NCBI GenBank assembly: GCA_034436035.1
Contig: DAOTVW010000224.1
Location: 1-22,726, forward strand
Origin: UBA4823 sp034436035
GTDB lineage: Bacteria > Chloroflexota > Anaerolineae > Anaerolineales > UBA4823
Direction: 5' to 3'
DNA length: 22,726 bases
A program made the position numbers and the translations under genes. The notes under the pieces were generated by a model that saw nothing but the letters and a program-made list of their open reading frames with translations, had not been told where the DNA came from and did no database searches. Shown here piece by piece: positions 1-8,012 of this stretch (its first letter is position 1; every line of letters starts with the position of its first letter).

Positions 1-36
1 AAAGTCCAACTCGCGACAACTGTCCTTAATAATAAT

Positions 37-1773
37 TCAACGTCGATTTTTCAACCAATCCAATAATTTCGGGATATCCCATGTATTAATCACCGAGCGC
101 GCTTCCACCCAGCCACGACGGGCAGTGGTGATACCAAAAGGCAGTAAGTCCAGGTCACTTTCGGAGTGGGCATCGGTGTTAATCGCCAACAAGCCGCCCA
201 TTTCAGCAAAGCGTCGAGAATTGAGATCGTCTAAATCTAGGCGGGAGGGATGGGCATTAATTTCCAACGCTACCTGGTTTTCTAACGCTGCTTTCATCAC
301 TGCCTCGAGGTCGAGGTCAGCACCTTCGCGGTTGGGCAGCATCCTGCCGGTGGGATGACCGATGAGATCTACATGCGGGTTGTGGATGGCTTTTAATAAA
401 CGCTCGGTAATTTGCCCGCGTGGCTGGCGCAGGCTGGTATGCAGAGAGGCGGTGACGATATCCAATTCTGCTAACACTTCATCAGGAAAGTCCAGGCTGC
501 CATCGGCGCGGATCTCCACTTCGATACCCTGCAAAATCCGAATTGAGTCACCCAATATGCTTTGTACCTGGTCGATTTCCTGGCGTTGACGTTGTACATC
601 CTGGGCAGTCAAGCCACCGGTAATTGCCAGGCTGGCTGAGTGATCGCTGACAACGATCAGTTTACGCCCCCGCGCCCGCGCCGCTTCAGCAAGCTGTTGG
701 ATCGACAAACGACCATCGCTCCAGGTGGTGTGTGCGTGCAGTTCACTTTGGATATCCTCGATTTCGATTAATTTAGGCAGTTTTCCCTGCAGCGCAGCTT
801 GGATTTCACCACGATCTTCACGAAGTTCAGGAGGTATAAAGGGTAACCCCAGGGTTGCATAAACTTCTTCTTCCGTTGCGCAAAGAATTTCACTGCCATC
901 TGGACGGGTGAAGGCGTGTTCAGAAAGCGAGAGATTCTGCTTCAGCGCTAATTCACGCAAGCGTACATTATGATCTTTGCTGCCGGTAGCGTATTGCCAG
1001 GCGGTGCCAAAACGCTCAGGTGGATGAACCCAGAGCTGGGCGCGCAGGCCGTGGCTGTACTCGACACTGCTTTTGGTGTCGCCGCGTCCTTCCACGCGTA
1101 CAATTTCTGGGTCAGAGAGAAAGGCTTCCATTATCGCAGACGAATCGGTTGCGGCTGCCAGGATATCTAAATCGCCAACGGTGATACGGCCACGGCGGAG
1201 GCTGCCAGCCATTTCCACTCTTACCACATGCTCCACCTGACGGAGACGGGCGATCAAACGCTGAGCAAAAGGGTATGCCTGCCCGATCGGGATGCGCTCC
1301 GAACGCCGTTTATAGGCTTCGATGCCCGCCAGGATGCGTGCTTCTGACTTTTCGCCCATGCCGGGCAGGCTGCGAAGTTTACCAGCCCGGGCAGCAGCTT
1401 CCAGTTCATTCAGGTTGGTTATTCCCAATTCTTTCCAAAAAAGCCCTATTTTTTTAGGTCCTAAATCGGGTACCTGCAACATTTCCGCCAAACTAACCGG
1501 CACCTCGCTGGTGAGTCTATCGAGAAAACCAAGTTTGCCAGTGGTAAACAGCTCCTCTATCTTCTCGGCGATAGCTTTCCCGACGCCAGGGATTTCGGTG
1601 AGTCTGCCTTCTTGCCAAATGTCGTAGGCATCGTTGTTCAACTCAGCTAGACTTTCGGCAGCTTTGCGATACGCCAGGATTTTATAGATAACCTCACCCT
1701 TGATTTCGAGAAGGTCAGCGATAAGGTTGAAGGTATCCGCTAATTGTTGGTTGGAGATGCGGTTGGGAGACAT
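37..1773 (-). CDS. polX: DNA polymerase/3'-5' exonuclease PolX (X-family polymerase fused to PHP domain)
   Basis: The bacterial PolX architecture is complete and the 578-aa length is normal. Residues 1-85 form the N-terminal helical domain with a helix-hairpin-helix (IPGVGKAIAEKI). A second HhH region lies at 93-150 (LPGMGEKSEARI). The nucleotidyltransferase palm has GSLRR at 190-194 and the catalytic pair D201/D203 (GDLDIL). The C-terminal PHP phosphoesterase (about 343-578) keeps its metal ligands: H346/H348 (HAHTTWSDG), D377/H378, E418, H445, H473 and D534/H536 (NTDAH). PolX proteins fill short gaps and their PHP domain acts as a Mn-dependent 3'-5' exonuclease in base-excision-type repair. 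Odd point: where the family has VDLR, with the third metal-binding Asp, this protein has AQLW (Gln246), so polymerase activity may be weak or lost while the exonuclease looks intact. The ATG at 1771-1773 fits the domain start; only a weak GGA-type ribosome site is seen. It appears monocistronic. Confidence 0.93.
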   Translation of the reverse strand: MSPNRISNQQLADTFNLIADLLEIKGEVIYKILAYRKAAESLAELNNDAYDIWQEGRLTEIPGVGKAIAEKIEELFTTGKLGFLDRLTSEVPVSLAEMLQVPDLGPKKIGLFWKELGITNLNELEAAARAGKLRSLPGMGEKSEARILAGIEAYKRRSERIPIGQAYPFAQRLIARLRQVEHVVRVEMAGSLRRGRITVGDLDILAAATDSSAIMEAFLSDPEIVRVEGRGDTKSSVEYSHGLRAQLWVHPPERFGTAWQYATGSKDHNVRLRELALKQNLSLSEHAFTRPDGSEILCATEEEVYATLGLPFIPPELREDRGEIQAALQGKLPKLIEIEDIQSELHAHTTWSDGRLSIQQLAEAARARGRKLIVVSDHSASLAITGGLTAQDVQRQRQEIDQVQSILGDSIRILQGIEVEIRADGSLDFPDEVLAELDIVTASLHTSLRQPRGQITERLLKAIHNPHVDLIGHPTGRMLPNREGADLDLEAVMKAALENQVALEINAHPSRLDLDDLNSRRFAEMGGLLAINTDAHSESDLDLLPFGITTARRGWVEARSVINTWDIPKLLDWLKNRR

Positions 1774-1793
1774 AGTTAATTGTTCCGATAGGC

Positions 1794-1799
1794 ATTATA
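1794..1799 (-). promoter_or_regulatory. Candidate -10 box for polX
   Basis: The minus strand reads a consensus TATAAT about 20 nt upstream of the polX start codon, which would give a very short 5' leader. No good -35 hexamer lies 16-18 nt upstream, so this is only a candidate. Confidence 0.4.
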
Positions 1800-1938
1800 C
1801 AACAAATCCGATTGAAGAATCGTGTATCTATTTTGCAAGAACAAAATCTACGCTAATTATTTTTGAGGAATCCCCCCCCGCTACCGCCCTCTCCCGGCAA
1901 GAAAGAAGGAGTAACCCTCTCACTTCAGGCAGCTCTCA

Positions 1939-2394
1939 TCAAGGTAGAAAATGGAATCGATGATGACCTTTTGCCAATTGCATTCCCAATTTCCAGAATC
2001 CATAGTCACCACCAGTGGCAAAAGTAGTTTTACACGCCGGGATGATCATGCGACTTTGCATGGTCAATTTATAGGTGCCGCCCGGTGATTTCCCACCGCA
2101 GTAAGGATACCCATATACCGGATCATAGGTTTCAAGGTAAATCGCTCGCACAGAATATGTTTCCGGGATTATGGTAAAGACTTTCTCAATCGGTGCATCT
2201 GGATCGCCTTTTGGTATCGTGAGGTAATAATGAATATCTTGCTGTTCATTGTCCAATCGCAATGCCACTTCAATGGACGCTTTATTAATCACTGTCAATC
2301 GGATCAGGTGCATCGTATCAAAAGCACTGGTGAACATAAATGAAGTCAAAAGCACCAACAACAATGGGATGTTTTTTCGGGTAATTTTTTTCAT
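1939..2394 (-). CDS. Small secreted protein of unknown function at the end of the exporter operon
   Basis: I do not recognise this 151-aa protein. The N-terminus (MKKITRKN followed by LLLVLLTSFMFTSA) is a classical Sec signal peptide: a basic start, a hydrophobic core of about 15 residues and a small-residue cleavage site near residue 24. There is no lipobox cysteine. The mature part is beta-rich and has two cysteines (YCGG and ACKTT) that could form a disulfide. The ATG at 2392-2394 was chosen over a start 28 codons upstream for two reasons: it directly begins the signal peptide, and it is preceded by GAGG at good spacing (TTGAGGACGGTCATG). It follows the MacB-type permease by 19 bp on the same strand, so it is probably the last gene of that operon and may be an extracytoplasmic partner of, or target related to, the exporter. 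That link is inference. Confidence 0.75.
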   Translation of the reverse strand: MKKITRKNIPLLLVLLTSFMFTSAFDTMHLIRLTVINKASIEVALRLDNEQQDIHYYLTIPKGDPDAPIEKVFTIIPETYSVRAIYLETYDPVYGYPYCGGKSPGGTYKLTMQSRMIIPACKTTFATGGDYGFWKLGMQLAKGHHRFHFLP

Positions 2395-2413
2395 GACCGT
2401 CCTCAATACACCG

Positions 2414-3634
2414 TTATTCACTGCGCAAAGCTTCGACCGGTTCCAGGTTTGAAGCACGGTTCGCGGGATAAAGCCCAAAGAAAATGCCCACAGCGATAGA
2501 AAAGAACGTTGCCATTACAATCGAATCAAGGGTTATCGCAGGAGTTATCGCATTCCCGCTCATGGCGGTTAACCTGCCAATCAGAAAAGAAATCCCATAC
2601 CCTAACACGATCCCAATAATGCCACCGCTAACGCTAAGCAAAAGGCTTTCCAGAAGAAATTGAAAAAGGATGTCTCTGCGGCGTGCACCAACCGCTTTTC
2701 TGAGCCCGATCTCGCGTGTCCGTTCGACCACGGTGACCAACATAATATTCATGATCCCAATCCCGCCCACCAGTAATGATACCCCAGCAATTCCACCCAA
2801 AAAAGCGGTCATGGTAGCAGTCACGGTATTCATCGTCTCCAGGAAGGATTCGGTGCTGCGGATCTCAAAATCATCTTTCCCTAAATTTTGATAATGGCGT
2901 GAACGTAAAATTTGTGCCATTTCATCCATTGCCGATTGTACATGCTCCGCATCAATTGCCTGGGCATAAATCATATCTACCTCATCGGGTAAATCGCGCT
3001 TGACAAGGCGGACTTGCGCAGAGCTCAAGGGCACAATTACGCGATTATCGGAACTACCAAAAGATGTCCCACCTTGTGATTTCAACACGCCTGTTACGGT
3101 GAATATTTCACCATTTAGGCGGATTTTTTCACCAACTAAGTTGGTGGTGGTGTTGAACAACTTAGTTGCCACATCGGTTCCTAAGAGGACGACACTCTCA
3201 TAGTTTTGATACTGGCTTTCGGTTATGGCGAGACCTTCGGAAAGTTCTACATTTTGTACCTTAAAATAATCAGGAGTGACCGCCAGCATGGTTGTGTTCG
3301 TGTCTGTTCCGGCAACCGAAGCAGTGACCATCGACTGGATGATCGGTGCAATATATTGCACCGAAGGCGCCCTGGTCGGGTCCTTTAAAGCCTGGGCATC
3401 CCGTAAAGTTAATGGCTGTGGATGATCTGCAGTCCCGCCAGAGTTAATAAATAAAACATTGGTGCCGAGTTTAGAAATTTGCGATGTGATCGCTTGTTTC
3501 GTACCATTCCCAATCCCTAACATGGCAATGACCGCCGCAACCCCAATAACAATACCCAAAATAGTTAATCCAGAACGGACTTTGTTAGCAGCAATGCTTT
3601 CTAATGCTTCCCATAGAGATTGCCCGATATTCAT
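2414..3634 (-). CDS. MacB-type ABC transporter permease (FtsX superfamily)
   Basis: This 406-aa membrane protein has the MacB/FtsX permease layout. A first helix lies at about 22-42 after the conserved start (NIGQSLWEALESIAANKVRS, then LTILGIVIGVAAVIAMLGIG). A large extracytoplasmic MacB_PCD-like domain spans about 45-270. Three C-terminal helices make up the FtsX domain, including GGIGIMNIMLV followed by VVERTREIGLRKAVGARRRDI, the coupling signature of the family. It ends with GLYPANRASNLEPVEALRSE, also typical. Family members drive mechanotransmission, moving substrates from the outer face of the membrane rather than through a channel. The start codon overlaps the stop of the ATPase gene by 4 nt (ATGA), implying translational coupling. 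Substrate unknown; antimicrobial peptides, lipopeptides or macrolide-like compounds are usual for the family. Confidence 0.9.
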   Translation of the reverse strand: MNIGQSLWEALESIAANKVRSGLTILGIVIGVAAVIAMLGIGNGTKQAITSQISKLGTNVLFINSGGTADHPQPLTLRDAQALKDPTRAPSVQYIAPIIQSMVTASVAGTDTNTTMLAVTPDYFKVQNVELSEGLAITESQYQNYESVVLLGTDVATKLFNTTTNLVGEKIRLNGEIFTVTGVLKSQGGTSFGSSDNRVIVPLSSAQVRLVKRDLPDEVDMIYAQAIDAEHVQSAMDEMAQILRSRHYQNLGKDDFEIRSTESFLETMNTVTATMTAFLGGIAGVSLLVGGIGIMNIMLVTVVERTREIGLRKAVGARRRDILFQFLLESLLLSVSGGIIGIVLGYGISFLIGRLTAMSGNAITPAITLDSIVMATFFSIAVGIFFGLYPANRASNLEPVEALRSE

Positions 3635-4317
3635 GCGGTTTCCTCCTGAATCTCTCCATCCCGAATATGAATGATTCGTTGTGCACGGGCAGCAATATCC
3701 GGGTCATGGGTAACTATGATCAATGTAGTCCCTAAGCGCTCGTTCAATCCCAAGAGCAATTGCATGATCTCCTCACCCGATTTACTGTCCAGGTTTCCAG
3801 TAGGTTCATCTGCCATGATGATCGAGGGCTGATTGATTATTGCCCGCGCGATAGCTACCCGCTGCTGCTGTCCACCGGAGAGTTCGTTGGGACGATGATG
3901 AATACGTTCACCTAGACCAACAGCCTCTAATGCCTGGCGTGCCATCTCGGTGCGATGGCCGTTGCTATTTCCGCTGTAACGCAGGGGCAGCTCCACGTTC
4001 GCTAAAGCGCTCGAACGCGGTAACAAGTTGAAACTTTGGAAAATAAAACCCACTTTGCGATTGCGGATTTGCGCCAATTGATCCTCGTTCATATTCGCTA
4101 CATTGACATTATCCAGAAAATATTCTCCGCTTGTCGGCCGATCTAAGCAACCCAGAATGTTCATCAATGTGGATTTACCTGAGCCGGATGGTCCCATAAT
4201 CGCAGTAACACTTCCGCGCTCGATATTCAGAGAAATACCGCATAACGCTTGTACCTGCACCTCGCCCATTTTATAGACTTTGGTGATATCTTTGGTCTGA
4301 ATGACGAAATCACTCAT
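3631..4317 (-). CDS. MacB/LolD-type ABC transporter ATP-binding protein
   Basis: This 228-aa stand-alone nucleotide-binding domain is of the MacB/LolD/FtsE class. Visible motifs in order: Walker A GPSGSGKST (42-50), Q-loop Q94 (FIFQSFNLLP), signature LSGGQQQR (146-153), Walker B IIMADEP (166-172) with the D-loop GNLD, and the switch histidine H204 (VTHD). The sequence ADEPTGNLDSKSG is characteristic of this exporter subfamily. It overlaps the upstream adaptor gene and the downstream permease gene by 4 nt each (ATGA), so the three products are very likely made together. The neighbouring FtsX-type permease should form the homodimeric transmembrane part and this protein the cytoplasmic ATPase dimer. 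Confidence 0.93.
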   Translation of the reverse strand: MSDFVIQTKDITKVYKMGEVQVQALCGISLNIERGSVTAIMGPSGSGKSTLMNILGCLDRPTSGEYFLDNVNVANMNEDQLAQIRNRKVGFIFQSFNLLPRSSALANVELPLRYSGNSNGHRTEMARQALEAVGLGERIHHRPNELSGGQQQRVAIARAIINQPSIIMADEPTGNLDSKSGEEIMQLLLGLNERLGTTLIIVTHDPDIAARAQRIIHIRDGEIQEETA

Positions 4318-5747
4318 GGCTGGCCACCTCCCGAGGAGCGATTGGTATTACCGCCACCGCTATTGGTGCGCGGGCGCATCATAAACAAACCAGGGGGCAT
4401 GCCTTCAGCAGTTGTTGTTGTGGAGGCGTTGAGCACAACTAAATCACCTTCTTTCAGCTGACCACCAGTAACCTGGGTGTAGGTATCAGAAGAGATACCA
4501 ATTTGGATCGGTACTGGCTGCATTCCTTTACCTGGCACCAGCACATAAACAACCTGTTTTCCATTTTGATACCGAATGGCTTGATTGGGAACCAGCAATG
4601 CCTGTTCTTGCTGTTGAATGACGATTTCAACTGCGCTGGTCATCCCCGGTAACACTTCCGGGCTTACCTCATCCATCTTCACGGTCACAGTATAAGTAGC
4701 TGTATCCGAGCTGGAATTGCTCACCATGGAAACCTGGGTGACTTCCCCTTTATACGTCTTGCCCCGGATTGCATCAAAGGTGATGGTGACCGGCAAACCC
4801 TTCTTGACATTATTGATATCCACCTCAGAAACGGATAGGTCGACATATAAAGCTGTCAAATTATCCAAACGAAATGCTTCCTGGTTAGCGTTGACCTGAT
4901 CACCTGGCTGCGGGATGACTTCGGTAATTGTTCCATCAAACGGTGCTTCTATCCAGGCTAAACGAATTGTCGCTTCTGCTGCAGTAATCTTAGCTTTGGC
5001 TGCTGCGATATCGCTTTCTGAGGGACCATTCTTCCATCGCTCATAATCTTTTTGGGCTTGGGCCAGGTTGGCTTTCGCAACTTCCAGCTCATATTCATAT
5101 TCGACTCGTTTTACGGCTGCATCATAACCCGCTTGAGCTAAATCAAGCTGTTTTTTCAGTTCTTGGCGGGTGGTGCTCTCAAATGGAGAAAATTTATACG
5201 GTTCAAAAGCGGCTCGAGCCTGGTTTAGTTTATCCTCCATGAGCTTTAATGCATCCATTGCGGACAAGCCGGCCTGATCGGTGGGGACGGTGAAATTATC
5301 TAATTGATACTGGGCATCGCGTACATTCTGCGCATACGTGGAAATATTTTTCATCGCCGTAGTCTTATTCGCTTCTGCCTGAGTGTAGAGATCATCCAAG
5401 GCTTGCTGGGCGCTCTGTAAATCTGCCTGAGCGGTGATGACCGATTGCGGCAAAGAATTTTGTGCCAGAGTGGCTAATACATCACCAGCTTTCACCATCT
5501 GCCCTACTTGAACATTGACCTTTTCAACTGTTCCACTGGTGCCCCAATACAGCACCGCGCTTTGGGCAGAGCGCACTTTTCCCGTTGCATCAATCGTCAG
5601 CGTCAGCGTACCGCGCTGCACTTTTGCTGTTTCAACCTGGCTGGCAGCGGTTTGGGCAGCTTTCTTCTGGCTGTAAGAACGATAAATAAAATAGCCTGCC
5701 ACAAGGACAACCAGTACAATTCCAATGATCCAAACCTTCTTTTTCAT
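4314..5747 (-). CDS. MacA-like adaptor (HlyD/RND-type membrane fusion protein)
   Basis: This 477-aa protein has one N-terminal membrane anchor (IIGIVLVVLVAGYFIY, about 7-22). Next comes a half lipoyl domain (about 60-95, GTVEKVNVQVGQMVKAGDVL) and a long alpha-helical hairpin (about 100-260, Ala/Gln/Lys-rich). The second lipoyl half follows (IEAPFDGTITEVIPQPGDQV, about 266-285), then a beta-barrel domain (298-375) and a membrane-proximal domain (380-445). The tail is Gly/Ser/Asn-rich. This is the order seen in MacA and related adaptors, which in Gram-positive-type cells pair with MacB-like transporters without an outer-membrane channel. The ATG at 5745-5747 follows directly on the TAG of the small upstream ORF, and AGGAG sits 8 nt before it. 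It is the first large gene of the exporter operon. Confidence 0.9.
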   Translation of the reverse strand: MKKKVWIIGIVLVVLVAGYFIYRSYSQKKAAQTAASQVETAKVQRGTLTLTIDATGKVRSAQSAVLYWGTSGTVEKVNVQVGQMVKAGDVLATLAQNSLPQSVITAQADLQSAQQALDDLYTQAEANKTTAMKNISTYAQNVRDAQYQLDNFTVPTDQAGLSAMDALKLMEDKLNQARAAFEPYKFSPFESTTRQELKKQLDLAQAGYDAAVKRVEYEYELEVAKANLAQAQKDYERWKNGPSESDIAAAKAKITAAEATIRLAWIEAPFDGTITEVIPQPGDQVNANQEAFRLDNLTALYVDLSVSEVDINNVKKGLPVTITFDAIRGKTYKGEVTQVSMVSNSSSDTATYTVTVKMDEVSPEVLPGMTSAVEIVIQQQEQALLVPNQAIRYQNGKQVVYVLVPGKGMQPVPIQIGISSDTYTQVTGGQLKEGDLVVLNASTTTTAEGMPPGLFMMRPRTNSGGGNTNRSSGGGQP

Positions 5748-5906
5748 CTATTCTTCTCCTGTCGTAAATTGGATATATCGAGCGCGCATGTTTTTTCCAT
5801 CAGCAATTTTGATAATAGGAACCCAACCACAATCCAGCGGGCAAATTGAAAGGGCACAATAAAGATCATCGCCCTTAACCGTTCTTTTCCAAAAAGGATT
5901 GGTCAT
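5748..5906 (-). CDS. Small 52-aa cysteine-containing ORF heading the MacAB-type operon
   Basis: This short reading frame has unusually good translation signals: GGAGGT five nucleotides before an ATG at 5904-5906, and a TAG at 5748-5750 that directly abuts the adaptor ATG. The product begins MTNPFWKRTVKGDD and carries three close cysteines (Cys17, Cys22, Cys26; YCALSICPLDCGW). It has no hydrophobic anchor and ends TTGEE. I do not recognise the family. Its position as first gene of an exporter operon suggests a leader ORF coupling translation to the adaptor, a small metal- or redox-responsive protein, or less likely an exported peptide. The strong ribosome site and exact stop-start junction favour a real gene; the short length keeps confidence moderate. 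Confidence 0.55.
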   Translation of the reverse strand: MTNPFWKRTVKGDDLYCALSICPLDCGWVPIIKIADGKNMRARYIQFTTGEE

Positions 5907-6016
5907 GAACACCTCCATCACTTTCCCAAAAAATTGTCCATATCTTGGCGCTATAAGGATAACAAAGGTAAGGGAGATTTGGGAGTGAACGCTGTCATGA
6001 GAGTTTACAAAGCTAG

Positions 6017-6030
6017 ATGACTGCAGTCAT
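6017..6030. promoter_or_regulatory. Perfect 14-bp palindrome in the divergent region, candidate regulator operator
   Basis: ATGACTGCAGTCAT is a perfect inverted repeat in the intergenic region between the exporter operon (minus) and the kinase/regulator pair (plus). Partial repeats of the half-site lie nearby: GTCATGA at 5994-6000 and GTCATGTC at 6026-6033. The palindrome is centred about 64 bp upstream of the kinase start region, a usual activator position. NarL-family regulators bind inverted repeats, so the adjacent response regulator is the obvious candidate ligand. Assignment by context only. Confidence 0.45.
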
Positions 6031-6070
6031 GTCAGGGTGTGATAACAATCCATAGAGTTAGCGGGCGGGT

Positions 6071-6081
6071 TGTGCTATGAT
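6071..6081 (+). promoter_or_regulatory. Candidate extended -10 element for the kinase/regulator operon
   Basis: The plus strand reads TGTGCTATGAT, with the near-consensus -10 TATGAT at 6076-6081. Transcription would start close to 6088, which is the A of an in-frame ATG. The kinase mRNA may therefore be leaderless, which fits the absence of any Shine-Dalgarno sequence there. Confidence 0.4.
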
Positions 6082-6087
6082 ATGGCT

Positions 6088-7332
6088 ATGCACACATCTG
6101 AAATGGAACCGGGGTTCTTACAAGTTTTCCGCATCTATGCCTGGCTGCGGGCATTTTCGTTGCTCTTCATTCCTACATTACAATTCCATAACCCTTTGAA
6201 TTTTCCTTTGAGCAATTTGTACCTACCCGGCGCGCTGGCTTTAATCGATATTACTTTTTTATTGGTTTATTTATATTGGAAAATATTTCCCGAAAGCCTT
6301 GGTAAAGCTTATGTACCGATCGCGCTGGCATTCGCCACCCTTGCCATCATGGTCGAGCAGCATTTATTTTCCGGATATCGGGGAAATTGGCAGCTCGAAC
6401 CGTTTATCTACATTTTGCTCATTCTCACCGCCTGGCAATATGATTTTCGGGCAGTTATTCTGTTCACCTTCCTTAGCGCGGGATTGCAAATCGGGTTAAA
6501 TATATTCCTCCCTCAACCCGATCCTTTCTTACGGTATCTCCCACCTTCGCCAGATTTTCAACACCTCTTTACTTTCGGCTTTTTAGCCTCCCGCTCGATG
6601 ACTTTTTTGGTTTTGGGGTATGTGGTCACCCGCCTGGTAAAAGCGCAACGCCGTCAACGCCAAGAACTTGCCCAGACCAATCGGCAACTCATGCAACATG
6701 CTGCGACCGTCGAACAACTGGCCATCAGCCACGAGCGCAATCGTTTATCGCGTGAGTTGCACGACACACTCGCGCATACGCTAAGCGCATTAACCGTCCA
6801 ATTAGAAGCATTACTGACCGTCTGGAATCCCATTCCAGACAAACCAAATCAAATGTTGCACCAGATGTTAGCAACTACCCGATCGGGTTTAGATGAAACA
6901 AGGCGGGCGTTAAGTGCCTTGCGGGCGGCACCTTTGGAAGAGATGGGATTAGCGATCGCGCTACGCACATTAGCAGAGGACTTTGCCATGCGCCATGCCT
7001 GGAAGTTACAAATGGACATCCCACCCCAAGTCGAGAATGTGCCAGAAGAGGTGGAACAAAGTTTTTACCGCATTGCCCAGGAAGCATTAGAGAATATCGC
7101 TCGCCATGCCAATGCGCATTCCATTCGGGTGAGTCTCACCGACACGCATGGCACATTAACCCTGAAAATCGCCGACGACGGGCGTGGTTTTGACCCCAAT
7201 ACCGTCTCCGAAGAACAGTTGGGATTGAAGGGGATGCACGAACGAGCCGATTTAATTGGCGCAAGTTTTGTGGTAAAGAGCCAACCCGGGCAGGGCACAA
7301 CGATTGAAGTTTCTTTAGAGGTACCTCAATGA
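6088..7332 (+). CDS. Membrane sensor histidine kinase (HisKA_3 / NarL-partner type)
   Basis: The N-terminal 180 residues are a multi-helix membrane sensor with roughly five or six hydrophobic segments and no large extracellular loop, as in DesK- or LiaS-like kinases. A linker and short coiled coil follow. The HisKA_3 dimerisation box contains the phospho-acceptor histidine in SRELHDTLAHTLSAL (His225 from this start). The ATPase domain has the N-box (EALENIARHANA), the G1 box DDGRGFDP and GLKGMHERA. Such kinases phosphorylate NarL-family regulators, and one is encoded immediately downstream with a 4-nt overlap. The start is uncertain: in-frame TTG 6070, ATG 6082, ATG 6088 and ATG 6103 all lack a ribosome site. 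I chose 6088 because a -10-like TATGAT places the transcript start there. The gene lies divergent to the MacAB-type operon, which suggests it senses membrane stress or a compound exported by that system. Confidence 0.88.
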   Translation: MHTSEMEPGFLQVFRIYAWLRAFSLLFIPTLQFHNPLNFPLSNLYLPGALALIDITFLLVYLYWKIFPESLGKAYVPIALAFATLAIMVEQHLFSGYRGNWQLEPFIYILLILTAWQYDFRAVILFTFLSAGLQIGLNIFLPQPDPFLRYLPPSPDFQHLFTFGFLASRSMTFLVLGYVVTRLVKAQRRQRQELAQTNRQLMQHAATVEQLAISHERNRLSRELHDTLAHTLSALTVQLEALLTVWNPIPDKPNQMLHQMLATTRSGLDETRRALSALRAAPLEEMGLAIALRTLAEDFAMRHAWKLQMDIPPQVENVPEEVEQSFYRIAQEALENIARHANAHSIRVSLTDTHGTLTLKIADDGRGFDPNTVSEEQLGLKGMHERADLIGASFVVKSQPGQGTTIEVSLEVPQ

Positions 7333-7979
7333 TAAAAGTATTAGTATGTGATGATCAAGCAGTAGTATGTGATGGATTAGAAATGATCCTTGATTCGGAT
7401 CCGGAAATCCAGGTGATCGCAAAAGCCTATGATGGCGATGAAGCAGTCGCACTGTTGGAGAAATCGCAACCCGATCTCGTCTTGATGGACCTTAAGATGC
7501 CTGGCATGAACGGCATCCAGGCTACCCGCCTTATCCGTCAAAAATACCCGTTCGTTAAAGTACTGGTATTGACCACCTATGGAGATGACGAATGGGTATT
7601 CGATGCCATTCGCAGTGGCGCAGACGGATACCTGTTAAAAGGGGTGCAACGCGAGGAATTAATCCGGGCAGTCAAAGGTACCCTGCAAGGACAAACCCAT
7701 GTTGATCCCGCCGTCGCAGGGAAATTATTCAACAGCGTAGCGAAAAGCCCCGTTAGCGATCACTCCACCTTAACGGAACAGCTGAGCGAGCGGGAGTTAG
7801 AAATATTAAAACGGATCGGACGCGGGCTTTCCAATGCAGAGATTGCCGAAGAATTATATTTAACGCGCGGTACCGTGCGGAACTATGTCAGCACCATCTT
7901 ATCCAAATTAGGGGTTGAGGATCGAACCCAAGCCGCGATATTAGCTATCCAATATGGCTTGGTAGATAAAAAACCATAA
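7329..7979 (+). CDS. NarL/LuxR-family response regulator
   Basis: This 216-aa two-domain regulator is of normal family length. The receiver domain (about 1-120) has the acidic pair D8/D9, the phosphorylation site D54 (LVLMDLKMPGMNG), the switch Thr (VLTTYGDD) and the conserved Lys in GYLLKG. The C-terminal LuxR-type helix-turn-helix (about 149-212) reads LSERELEILKRIGRGLSNAE and continues IAEELYLTRGTVRNYVSTIL. It overlaps the kinase stop by 4 nt (ATGA), so the two are co-translated. It probably binds near its own operon and the divergent exporter operon; the 14-bp palindrome at 6017-6030 is the candidate site. Confidence 0.94.
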   Translation: MIKVLVCDDQAVVCDGLEMILDSDPEIQVIAKAYDGDEAVALLEKSQPDLVLMDLKMPGMNGIQATRLIRQKYPFVKVLVLTTYGDDEWVFDAIRSGADGYLLKGVQREELIRAVKGTLQGQTHVDPAVAGKLFNSVAKSPVSDHSTLTEQLSERELEILKRIGRGLSNAEIAEELYLTRGTVRNYVSTILSKLGVEDRTQAAILAIQYGLVDKKP

Positions 7980-8012
7980 ACGAAGACGGGTATTGCTGTA
8001 GTCTTGAGCAAA

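Noticed and set aside
1861..1938. Eight-C run and GC-rich stretch between the secreted-protein gene and polX
   Set aside because: No stable hairpin with a T-tract on either strand and no coding signal; nothing can be assigned.
2395..2478. 28-residue longer N-terminus for the secreted protein
   Set aside because: It would bury the signal peptide and overlap the permease gene; the internal ATG has a good ribosome site.
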